Notes under the pieces: model-generated
Database searches by the model: none
Told to the model about the DNA's origin: nothing
What the model saw: only the letters and a program-made list of their open reading frames with translations
In this document: one piece after another, positions 1 to 12,300 of the stretch
How positions within the stretch are numbered: the first letter of the stretch is position 1
Layout: each line of letters opens with the position of its first letter
Translations under genes and position numbers: made by a program
NCBI RefSeq assembly: GCF_910592395.1
Contig: NC_088313.1
Coordinates: forward strand, 2,916,501 to 2,980,500
Direction of reading: 5' to 3'
Origin: Lineus longissimus
Lineage: Eukaryota; Nemertea; Pilidiophora; Heteronemertea; Lineidae
DNA length: 64,000 nucleotides

Positions 1-773
1 GTCAATTTGAAATAATTTGTGAATTATATCTGTGATAGATAGAGCCTATGTCAGTCCAGGTTTTGCTTTGGTTAAGAATCATAATGAATATGGCACGGGG
101 GGCGGGGGAGGGCGGGGGGGGGGGGTAAAGGTATTTGTTTACCTTTGCAACACAATAGAAACCAGGCCCTCCCATCACAGTGTTGGAGGGGTACAGTCGG
201 ATAAACATGATAAATGCGGGCCTTACGCCCCTCAAAATGAACTTATCTTTTGAAATTTTCTTTTGTGTCGTCATTTCCTCTCCAGGTAAGCACGTATTTT
301 TCTTAGGCAAACCAATGCCGTTAACGACCGCGTATACTGTGTCGACGCTATAGTGACTCCATTTTGCCAATCTAGGGAACACCAGAACTAATTCAAACAT
401 TAAAAATATTGAGAAAGTATTGTTCGGAGGGCATGCAGACCAGTGATACATTTGCCATTTTGTAAATTTTGGATGAGTCTTTCTTAGATTGGCAAAGTCT
501 CACCTTAACCGGTTTGGCGCGTCTGTTACACATGCATGTAGCCCCATTAAACGTCCAATAGGCCTTTTGTGCATTCGCCCGTATGACATTCCTCGGCTTC
601 CCGGCAACGCGCGCCGGCTGAGGCCGCTGGAAGGTCAGTATTCCTTTAACCGGCTATAGCGTCTACAAAGTATATTGTGTAGTTACTAGGGCTACCATAT
701 TATTGTATGAAATTGGGAAATTAATTTCGAAATAATTATATCTACAACCTCTGCTTTTTACTCTTTACTAAAG
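1..773. other. Left flank, no gene recognised; G-rich tract at 97-125
   Basis: I see no supported exon in this stretch. It holds a long G-rich run (97-125) interrupted by single C and A bases, a possible slippage or quadruplex-forming tract. A 149-codon open frame on the minus strand runs through the same low-complexity tract (proline run) and looks fortuitous. The first exon that chains into the downstream gene starts at 774 with a phase-1 acceptor, so this is probably intron of a gene whose 5' end lies outside the window. Confidence 0.5.
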
Positions 774-902
774 ATGGCTGCGAAAATAAACTCAAGCCGG
801 ATATGCAGTGTTACTCACTCGCATCACAATGGGGTGATCTGTGTAAGACACGAGCCTCGATGAACGTCGACTGTGCCAAGGCGTGTAAACAGTGTGAAGA
901 AG
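774..902 (+). CDS. ShKT domain exon 1
   Basis: The exon follows the acceptor ..actaaag and ends at donor gtgagc; it is 129 nt long and phase 1 on both sides. It encodes a complete six-cysteine ShK toxin-like domain: Cys in GC, MQC, DLC, VDC, KAC and KQC, with the conserved central Asp-Met and the Cys-x3-Cys-x2-Cys ending. ShKT domains are common in secreted and cell-surface invertebrate proteins (astacins, tyrosinases, receptors), often as protein-interaction or channel-binding modules. Here it is one of three in the same gene, the others at 4786 and 5739. Nothing suggests a free toxin; it is a module in a larger protein. Confidence 0.8.
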
Positions 903-3900
903 GTGAGCGTGTTATCACATGCATTTTCATTTTTTGACAATTATTTATCGAAGAGTCATACGCAGCTGTCTTGAGGAATTCCCGAGGAATTTTTTTGTGG
1001 AGATACATGGATCAAGTTTGAATGATTCCTGGCCACATGCTACTTGCGGGAAGTCTGATATGAATGCTGACCGACTGACGAACTTCCTTCGAGAAAGAGC
1101 AAGTTACAGCAAATTACGAAGCCAGGCCCTCCTCGCATAATATGACGTGCATGTATGTATGAGTCGATTTAACAATCCAGAATACGTCACACGTACAATT
1201 GATACGGATACTTCATATCGCATACATTATCAATTTTTATTTGTTGACGTAGTTGTCTTGAATTCCCTCCCCCTTCGAAAATGTTCATGATAAATTACTT
1301 TGCTCACAGACAATTTATCCCAGAACATTTCAAACTGTTACTCCTGACCTCGCTCTTAATGATAGAAAGATAGGTGAAATTCTCACTAATTTTGAAGAAG
1401 AACTTATGAAAGTATGCATACAGTCAACATGCGAGTTTAAGCCAGTTCAGACACAATATATGTCGATCAACTGAGACAGATTAGGAAATTTCATTTTGGG
1501 AAGGTCGCTTTTTTTCCACCTTATATTTTTACTTTCAGCTGAATGCAGCCCAGAGGTTTATAACCCTGGGAATTGGGATATATCCCCATCGGAAAACGGC
1601 ACCCTGCCGACATGGAGAAAAACCCGTTCAGACATTCTTACAACTTCACAACCATTATGGGACACAGAAAACCATCGTACGTCCATCTAGCGAGGTCTTA
1701 TATCATGCTTTTGCTATTAGTCAATTTCACAAGAAATAATTTAAAAGAATGCACGCGGATTGTTTGCCGATGTCACACAGAAAATTAATAGATGAACAAA
1801 ATGCGTTTTTTTTTCATGTGAAACGTCTTAGTCGGAAATATCTAGGAATACACACTTTCCCAAAATTGAAAAACGTATTACCAACCAAACGACGAGAATT
1901 TGAAGCGAAAAATTCTGGTACACTTTCCTGGAGTGCCCATTATGTCATGATGTTAGGCTTTTTTGAGTGCGGTGTCGACCATCCATGAAATGAACTATCG
2001 GAATTTATATTGAACTCGACGCAGTGAGACCACTTTCTCCTCCCGTTCTAAAGAAATAAAGGCGATAGAGGGGGCATGTTTCCATACTGTTATTGAAATC
2101 ATATGCGGTATTTATCCAAAAGAGAGAATTTTTGACATGAAGGGACTTAACCTTTTGCCCCCTATAGCTTTTGTCTATAATCCTGATCACAGCCTTCGAA
2201 GTTTTCAGAGGAAGGTGGTATCCATATGGATTATACATTGTCCACCTCCTTGAAAGCAATAATTCTGTTCTTCAGAAAAAGGATGCTACCTCCTTGCAAC
2301 TACTGGTCACGCCGGTGGTTATGCGAAGATGTCTAAACAAGTGACGGCAACTATCGGACAGGATTTTTGTGTCCAATTTTACTATTGGATGTACGGACCA
2401 GGGCCTGATTTTCCATCCAATCTGCACTTGAATGTATCCGTATCCATTGGCAACGTGACAAACATCATTTGGGCTGACAACCAAAATCGCGGACGGTCTT
2501 GGACATTCGTGCAGGTTGCTTTGAAAGCAAAATATGAAAGTTTTGTGGTAGGTATACATTGGTGTTGTTTAATATGAAATTATTGCGAATAAATACAAAT
2601 AACGTCAAGAATATTATTAAAGACTAGTCTTTATTAATTTTTGATAACGTACATGTATATTTGATTGAGATTTGCGCTTGTTATTTTGATTGAAACAATT
2701 GAGCTACATCTAAAAGAGTATACTCGTCGAATAGAATTCTTGGTCTCCACGTAAAGACTACACTGCGCTAAGTTTTATATCTTTGCTACACGGTGCCAGC
2801 CCTTTACATGATCGCATTGTCTTCAACATTTGCCTTTCTTTTGGGCATTCGCCAAAAACGATTGCGAGCAATTACAAGCCTGAAGTGTAAACAGTTCAAA
2901 CTGTTATCACTGTTCTTTATTTTGTTGACGACAGGTCGCTATTGGTGGGAGCCGCGATATCAATCTTTTTGGAGATGTAGCAGTTGATAAAGTCAAGTTA
3001 ATTGAAGGAGTATGCCCAGAGAGAAAGGAAGGTTAGTTCAGTCTTATAAACTGATTTGAAATAGCACCACTTTGATTACAACGATTACCTTGTAATGCAC
3101 AATAATGCTAATTGCGAGGGATTTTATTCTGAAAATTAATGATATATGCCATTAGATTTTTATCAACAGAACCATGTCTTCATTTTGTATTAAAATCAAT
3201 ATACTCACCCTGTAATAGTGCTATCGTCTATCAGTGTTACTTTCGCCACATTTTTATACACTATCACAGCGCTATTTTCAGGAATGACCAATGCATGTCT
3301 TATGTTTTTTTCGATCCGCCAATCACGGTGCATTTGGCGATTTGTAATGTTACGTAGGCGTTACGTTGAAATAATTGATGGGATAGAGCTGTTTACTTTC
3401 GGCCTGGCGAATGAAACGCCACAATTCGAGGCCAATTTCCATCCCATGCACTTGTAGTGGGAAAGGGTCAGTCGTGTCTAGATCAAAAGCTCCTAACAAT
3501 TGTTATTTTTAAGGCACCCGGAAAGCATCATTCGGAGAATCGGTCTACATCGAGCATGACCACACTACTTACGGTCTCTACTTGAACCTAACAGCAAGCC
3601 ATGGCCAGTGTCAAGAGTTCTGTCAGAGGAGACAGATGAATATCTCACCACTTGGGAGTGCGAAAGCACTTTGGGAATCCCAACAGGAATATGGTAACAA
3701 TGTTCCCAGATCTTGGTCTCTATCAGCAGAGTCACTCTTTCTATCACGTATAAATAAACAATATTTCAGGCAGACTAACTGGCGGTGAACATCAATTCTA
3801 AAGTCTCCTCCTTTCAAAGGATGATAACTCACAACAACGGCAGATCGGCATGACAATTATTTAGGTTGAGATCAATTTCACGACTCCGACTCACCTTTGA

Positions 3901-6332
3901 GAATGATTAATACTCAAATAGTTTCATCGTGAATTTCACTTTAAAGCTTTTCACATTATTGGATGAATCGCCTTTTCAACACCCATTTCATTTGAAGTGT
4001 GCATAAAAACCGAAAATAACGAAGTCGCACTCGGCATACGTTTAGATCTTCATTATTTACCCCTTATGCACAGGTCCGGACTCGAATGTTAAATCTCCTA
4101 AAAAGCCTAAAGAAGAGTCGTCTTAGCATAATGATTTTGTCGATTTTATTGGGAGCATCTAAATATTGTTTAACCCCACTTCACACAGACTTATCAAGTA
4201 ATCCAAACCTTTGTCCATACAACAACATTTTTGAAATTACATACTTCCTGTTGCACTGTTTACTTCAGTACATTTTGGTTTGCGACGCAAAATCTTCGTG
4301 ACAGCAAGAGCGAAACGCCCATCTGGTCGGTCAATATTGAAGTATCTTATATTTTGTAAACACACTCTGTCTTCTTGTTTGACAAACTTCAACAGCCATT
4401 GTTGGGATGATTGCTGGACTGTCAATTTAGATGTAGGCCTACTGTTTGTTTTATCAACATCTGCCTTGTCTTCGTTGAGAGACACTGTCAGTTCCATATG
4501 CATTCAACTCCCAAACATATTTTCCTAGGATATGTATACCCCTTTGCCGATAATGTATAACAACAAAAGGGCTGTTTACACCGGACAAAACCAGACTGGA
4601 TCAAATCACATCGCTCACGACGTCATGACTGACATATAAAGTATCGTAATGACGTAAGTATGTACATTACATCGAGCCAGACCAGACCAGACCAGATCGC
4701 ATTCGTGCACGTAATCGGTTTGCTCCCGTGTATAAAATAAGTGGCCATATTATTTCTCTCACAAGAGCCATTTCTTACCCTTTAGCCGACAACTGTTTTG
4801 ATCTAACTAGATGGGAGTGTGACAGGAACGCTCCAAATGGCGGATGTGAAAACTTACAACAGAAAGATAGGCCACTAGGCTGGATCCTCAGAAACTGCTC
4901 CCTATCATGTAATGTGTGCGGTAAGTCGTGTAAGTCGGTAGGCCTACCAGTATGCTACAAAACACTATAGCATGCAGTGCCAGCTACAATCCAGGTGGTT
5001 GTGATCCATGAGTCACAATCCATTAAATCCAGCATTCCAGCGATCCAGCTTTTTCGAATACCCAATGCAAACAGGTGCAAGTAATGAGATGTCGATGCCT
5101 GACCTTAAGGCCAACGACGCTCGTTGGATATATGGAATTTGAAATTGAATTTGAAAATTTATAATTTCGTAAATGCGTATATATATGAATTTCAGCACCG
5201 GGTTTGCCCGTTGTGTGGGCAGGCATTCAAAAACTATAAGTACCAAGTTTCAGCAAATTCGTACGCATAATAATCTTGGCCGGGTCTATTTGGCAAGCCG
5301 CTCGCCGAACAGGCATCTTTTTTTGTCCTGTTTGGAGAGCCGCTTGCCAAACAGCACTAAAAAGCCACCCTGTTCGGCAAGCCGGGCTTGCCAAACAGGT
5401 AAAAAATCTACCCTGTTTGGCGAGCTGGAGACTTTACTCTAATGTTAATGAGTTCGGCTCTCCATTCAGGACAAGAAAAAGTCGCTGTTTGGTAAGCCGG
5501 GCTTGCCAAATAGTCACTTCCAATAAATCTTAGCACTAACGGCATGATGTATTATTGCATTTCTAGATCTATTTTCCTGCACCACCAGTAATTACGAACG
5601 GGGTACCCCTTCTTGAGGCATTTCTAAAAATTCGTTTAAGAAGGAGCATAACACAAATTGATCATATCTTACTTACAATATATAATTACATGTTTTTGTG
5701 AGTATACTCAATTTATGTATGTATTCTGTATATTTCAGACAACAAAAGAGGAAACTGCTATGACTTTTCCAGCCGGTGTCTTGAGAAGTCGCGATATGGC
5801 CAGTGCGAATCGGCCCCGTTGGATGGCCTGAAGCATTGTTCAAGAACATGTGGTACCTGTCGTCATAAAGGGCCGGCTTCCCGAATATTCAGTTAGTATA
5901 CATTACTTCTGAGATACAGTCTAGAATGGATGATATTGAAATTCCACATTTAAGTACCAGTGGCAGAACGCAACGCTATACATGTAACTCGATTGCATTT
6001 TTTATCCACAAGTGACCCAATAAAAACGCGTCAAATTTAAGGACCAAATAATCATAAAGTGCTCAACCAGTGGAATTATAATTTTGCATGCATCTTGATA
6101 ATTATATCATCTAAAGTGGTGCAGTTTCGAAGAATTTCTTAGACTGCCCAGAATCATTTTTTATGACTCGGCCGTCCAAAGAGAATTTGGATGGACGGTG
6201 TGAAGCAGTGGACTGGAAGAAAGACCAGTGACCTGATCCGCTTTGCCAAGGACAGAACCGAATGGTGCCGCATCGTTGAATGATAGCACAGGGTCGTCCC
6301 AATGGGCGCGCGGCTGCGGGACATGATGATGG

Positions 6333-6365
<33 letters not shown>

Positions 6366-9300
6366 CGATAGAGAAAATATCAAACCCATTTGCATTATTT
6401 TCCATTTCTCAGCTGTATCGATGTGGGTCGGCAAAGACAGCGTAGAACCTAATATAACTCTTGACAATCTGCAAGATCTAAATGCCTCATGGACCGGCCT
6501 CTGCCCCGCTTGGAACGTGAGCATCCTCAAATTTGTTCGGGTGCCATGCAATGTCGTCCTGCCATGTCTCTGCGAGGATTACAAAGGTACTGACGAATAC
6601 TAGCTGGATGGTACGCGAAGGAGCCCGCGTGGGTGATCAGCGGATCCCTTTATAATTCACATCCGTCCGGATGCTCGAGCACGCGGATCTGATCAGCTAA
6701 ATGTAGGCAGCTAGCTTGCGACAGTCCTGAAGAAGACACGGTAGTATCGTAGCTTTACACACTCATTAAAACCAAATTTGATAGAAAGAACTGGTGTCAT
6801 GTTCCTCTTTCCAATTAGCCTTCATTCTGATCAACACGGCAACACCATCTATTTCGATCAATACATATATGAACGCAATGTTTCTTTCAATTTCGTATTT
6901 ATTAACATAGTTCCAGTGTATACCAATATCCTGTCTACCAAGCCAGTCATTGGTCCCAATGTGGGTAACATTACCAATCTTCCGAAGAACGCACATGGAT
7001 GTCGTGAGATGGGGAAGAGTGGAAATTTCACCCTTGAGTTGGGAACCAAGCACAGGGTGTCGTCGGTTTTGCTGACTATGAATTCAGGTGAAATCCCTTT
7101 TTTTGTAGCAAGCCGAAATCATCGCGACAAAGGAATTTACCATTGATTGTGCAATCAGCAATCCGATACGCAAAATAGCGATTCCAGTCGCTGCCACCTG
7201 CGACGTGGACATGACAACATGACGATTCATTTCGATTTTTATGTGACCGATAGGCAGCCGCTGCACTTTCCAGTCGCAATTGTCATGTCATCACAACAAC
7301 GAAGGTCGCGGTGATTAAAATCGCTTGTTTGCGTAGAGTTTTTTTTAACGAGAATTTCCTGGTTTACAGGATTGCATTGAACTGCAAACCGACAGCCTTA
7401 GTTGGACCCAAGAAGATTTTCAAATTTCATTATGGAAGTGACTACTTGGCAAGCCCGGCTTACCAAACAGGGAGGCTTTTTCTTGTCCTGAATGGAGAGC
7501 CGAACTCATTAATATTAAAGTAAAGTCTCCAGCTCGCCAAACAGGGTAGATTTTTTACCTGTTTGGCAAGCCCGGCTGGCCGAACAGGGTGGCTTTTTAG
7601 TGCTGTTTGGCAAGCGGCTCTCCAAACAGGACAAAAAAAGATGCCTGTTCGGCGAGCGGCTTGCCAAATAGACCCGGCCTTTCATTATTCCGTTACGAAA
7701 TGATGTATCTTCGTGTGTACATTGACGAAATGCATTGATTGTTTACACTGAATTCAAACAGTACTTCAAATCTGCAGAATCGATTTGTTTTTAAATTTCA
7801 GGTACATCGCCACCTCTTGGGTACCATCGACCACCCGATAAGATCCCCGAGTCGCCTATAGCACGAAGACCATGTAAGCGAGCCAATAAGTGCACTTACG
7901 CGTAACAATAAGGATGTCATTGTGGTTTGGAATGTAACATGAAAAAAAGGGGGAAAAAAGAAAGAAAAAATGCTGGGCAGGATTGGATCACTCAACGCCA
8001 ACACCATAAAAAAAGATTTAACGCACTTGACCTCTGAGCTATGGAGGCACCCACAGATCCGTGGAGTTTTCTTCACTTGTAAGAATTCCATGTCCCGCCG
8101 TACCACATGATCATGACCTCTCAACCTTGGCCGGTTTGAAGAGTTTTTATTCGGTGACAGAAAACCCTCTGAGAGCTTGCATGGCATCCTCAACGCCCAT
8201 TGCCTGATCATCGAACAACAAGCATTCGCGCCATTTGGCGCAGTCCATGAAGGAAAGGCGATCGGGATGATGAAATGGACTGCATACATACATCTAGAAG
8301 TCTAATAACACTTGAAAAAACGTTTTATCATTACTACTACAGATTTTAATCTTGCGGCTGGCAGACCATCCGTCGTAAGTTCCATCGTTGATGATAACTG
8401 GGGTGGAGCCGCTTCCAGCGCTAACGATGGGAAACGAAACAACAACCATGCGGAGAACTGGCTAGTTTGTACCTGGACGGCTGTTGGGAGCGCTGGCGCC
8501 TACCACTGGTGGTATGTCGATCTGCAAGGCATATATAATGTCCATGGCGTCACCGTGGTCAGAAGGGGAAATTGCTGTAAGTGTTCAAATGTCAGAATTC
8601 TGATATTGTGAGGTTGTCATGCGGCTCCTCCCTCACACAGGTCCGAAGCCCAAGGGCTGATTCCACCACAGCGGGAAACTGTCGCGGTTCTGCCGCCTTC
8701 TCAGACTGGCTTTCTGGTCGGTTTCAGTTTCAGGCCAGTAACTTACAACAAAATAATCTAACGCCTATGAAAGCTGTACGGTTTCTTGCGTTCGCCGCGG
8801 TTGCAAGTTGTAGTGGAAACTAAGCTTAGTTGGAAATAGATATAGGGCTTCGCCTTCAATACGGCACCAAAGCAGGGGTCTTAAGAATACAGGAAACCTT
8901 AATATTTTCGCGCGATTTCCGTCTTCGCGAATCAATGTTACTCCCGAAATCCGCCAAAAATAAAACCCTAGCGAAAATTTATCGGTTAGAGTAAAGTACA
9001 CAAGTGTTAAACGAAATTTAGTCACAATATATGAGCATGTATGTGACATGCAAACCTGTCTTGTTGTTGTGCAAGATGATCGCACGTTCAAACGAACTTT
9101 CCAAAAGTATTGGTAGCATTACATGTAGTGACAACATACATTAGTTGATTGCAGGCTGAGCTAATTTTTTCTCTTGACCGCGACAGTAACCTATCACAAT
9201 ATATATGATTTATTGCGCTCTTCACTTAGGTGGCCCCCTCGACGATAACTTCATCGATTTCAAAATCTTTGTGACTCACTCTGTGCCTAAGGACCAGCCC

Positions 9301-12300
9301 GCGATGGACGACTACTGGCAAAATAACACCAAGGCTATGTGTTACAAAGGCGATAGACTCGACGTGGGCAATCCAATTGCAACATACGAGTGCCGGAACG
9401 GTTCGGTCGGCAGATATGTCATCCTCATGAAGAGTATGCTAGGCGTGCGCCAGATAGCATTGAACCTATGTGAATTAGAAGTGTTTGGGGAACCGGTCAA
9501 TTTAAAGGAAGGTGAGATAGCGTTTTATCAGCTTTTGGGACTCGGGACTGAAGAAGCAGTGAATAACTTTTTTTGTACACCTGTTTAGATCACCAGCAGA
9601 CACAAAGATGCGCCCCTCCAGTTTTATCGATCTTGACGTTGTTTTGCCCCTTGGCTGTGCCCAACCCTCGGTCTATAATTGTCTCAGCCCGTTCGCACCT
9701 AGGCCAAAATTCCCAGTTTCCACTGTCTTAATATCAAATCCATCGACCCACGAAATTACTCCAACGGGGGGGGGGGGGGGCGGGGGGGCGGTCGATTTTG
9801 CCCTAACCAGGCAAAGGAAAATACACTAGAACCTCTCTATTAAGGACATCCTCGGGACTACCAAGTGCTGTCCTTAATAGAGAGGACAAACTGAATGGAT
9901 GCAACCAATTTGGAACCAAACCTAGTCTCCTTAATTGAGAGGTTGTCCTTAACAGAGAGGTGTCCGCTAACAGAGGTTCCACTGTAAACGTTCTAAGAAA
10001 TCGTACCCTCTGCCGGGAATCTAATATAAGTGTTCATACTCAGAGGGGATGTTTCCGATGAATTTGAAAAGTTTAATCCATAAAGTGTTTTCAATTGTAC
10101 ACAATCACCAAGAGTAAACCGAGTGTAATTGTTGAAGGTATAGACCGATACCCATACCGGCATCGACTTTTTGTACCGGCGCCGACGAAGCTATGCTTAA
10201 TTAGAATAAGTTAATATTTCGCTTTTAGATTCTGTGCCCAAGTTACCCTATTGTGCTGATGTCGACGCTCGTGCGATCGGCGGTTATTGCTACCGGTTTA
10301 TCGGAGAACCGGCACCATCAGACCAGCAGGAAATCACATGCAGGAGATGGAACCCACCGACATCGGAAAGTGTCCCTCTCGAGGATCTATCAGCTGCCGA
10401 AAGAGACGCCGTCCGGAATTGGCTTTACATTGAATACAGCGCCGAAAAGGTCTGGGGAAAACGTATAGGTATGATCAAGAACGACTGGTCTTTATTAATT
10501 CTTGTTACATGTGTGATTATTGCGATTCAGATCCACCGATTATAGAATGGAGAGATCCTTCGTTCGGTAAAGTAAAACATGGTAAAGTAAAAAATACTAT
10601 TTACTTTGCAGGCACCGAATGTTCAGTTTTCATCGTTGGCGTTAAAGAGAAATATTCTTCACTTGGAAGGACCAAACTATGCTTCGAGAAGCTCCCCAGT
10701 GTGTGTAGGAGCCGCGCATCTGGTAAGAATGCGGCCCCAGTGTTTGTTTACCAAAGCAACCTGAAATGACTGTCCTGAAAGTACACGCTTACGCCTAAGC
10801 CCGGTGTTACATCAGTTATTGTCCCCGATATTTCAGTGTTTCGATACAATAGACAGCTATCGACATCATGACTTTTCAACAGAGGGAACTACAGAATAAC
10901 GTGTCACTCTATCTTTAAGCGTTCCCAAGTAAAGAGGGGGAACACTTAGAAATGACAACTCTCAAAAACGTTCCCAATACGTGTAACCACGGAATGATGT
11001 TCTATACTTCCGTAATAGCGGATTTCGGCACGAGCATCGTATTATTGCCAATCCCGTGGACCACCTTCTTGGCCTGCGTGATACAGATATTGACCCCTTC
11101 GCAGTACATTATACATGTAGATGACGTCACATAAATGAAAGCCAATCAGCGATCATCAAGGTTTACTCATTTTAAACGATGTTTTTGACAATTATTCCTC
11201 CTTCAAGTTTAAAGAAACACCCTGTGTTACATTTGTGTCCCTTTTCCTTGCTACACAGATGTCTACCCATTCCCAATGATCAACCTACCGGAACCGCCTG
11301 TAGCCCCCGTGAACGTCGGAGCCGTCAATGACATGGCCGTATTCGCTCTTCCTGAGCTGATGGTGGATTCCTACTTGATTCAGTGGGAGATTTTCATTCA
11401 GAAACGTCCACAGTGGAGCATGTATTTATACATTCTCGAGAAGAACGCGGATGGCTCACTGAAAGAAACGAAAAAACAGAGAATGTCCTTCTGGCAGAGA
11501 GGCATCAATTTCGGTGGTTATATGCTAAATAGAGAAGGGATGATAACACTGAAAAAGGGAAACCTTATTGGCCTCAGAACCAATACGGAGAATATTTCTG
11601 ACATATTACAACTTTCTGAACAGAAATCAAGTAATCAGCTGACAGCTGATCTCTATGAGTATGCGCTCGGGGATTTCAAACCAGTAACCTCAAACATGAG
11701 TCTCGTTTTGCCGTTTCGCATTTGGACACTTCCCAAAACAGTCGGTAGGTTTAATTTTTATACATGAGGTTATGTATTTCTCTCCTATAAAATCGGACGG
11801 TCTTATGCTATCTAACAATTTGAGAAAAAAATATAATTGACTTTCTTCGTTAGTCTTCAAGTCTGTTTAAGGAATGATGCTACAATTCGCCATAAATAGT
11901 CGATTGGTTTTGAGAGAAAACAAAATGCCTCATCATGTACATGTAGACCTAGGCAACAATCTTCCTCGTTGCGGCAAAATGCACGTCAAGCTATCCTTGA
12001 TCACAATTACGGCACCTGTCCAATTTTCTTATCTCCAGGTTTCATTCCCCATCGCTGCTTTATCACCCGGTCAGCCACACCAGCCGAATTCATGGGAGCG
12101 AAATCCGTTCCATACGGCGCGTACTATTCGCCTTTCTGGCGGCAGGCCAGCTTTCACCACACAAACTGTGGCCAGAGATGCACTATTGACGACATGTGTT
12201 CTTGGGCCTACACCTGGGGTCCGGACTGCCAACTGAATGCCGGTTTTTATTTTGTTAAAGCTCTGAATTGGTTTTCTCCACAATCCTGGTTGAAATTATG

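Noticed and set aside
2-451. 149-codon open frame on the minus strand at the left edge
   Set aside because: It runs through the poly-G tract (giving prolines), shows no domain and has no coherent splice signals; it is a by-product of low complexity.
1312-1411. Possible exon after ..ttgctcacag with a phase-0 open frame ([18 protein letters not shown])
   Set aside because: Looks peptide-like and is followed by GTATGC, but its phase (0) does not join the phase-1 exons on either side; the other two frames have stops.
7375-7433. Open stretch after ..ggtttacag, before MITE copy 2
   Set aside because: In phase 1 it meets TGA immediately, and no discoidin C-terminal half can be read; not called as exon.
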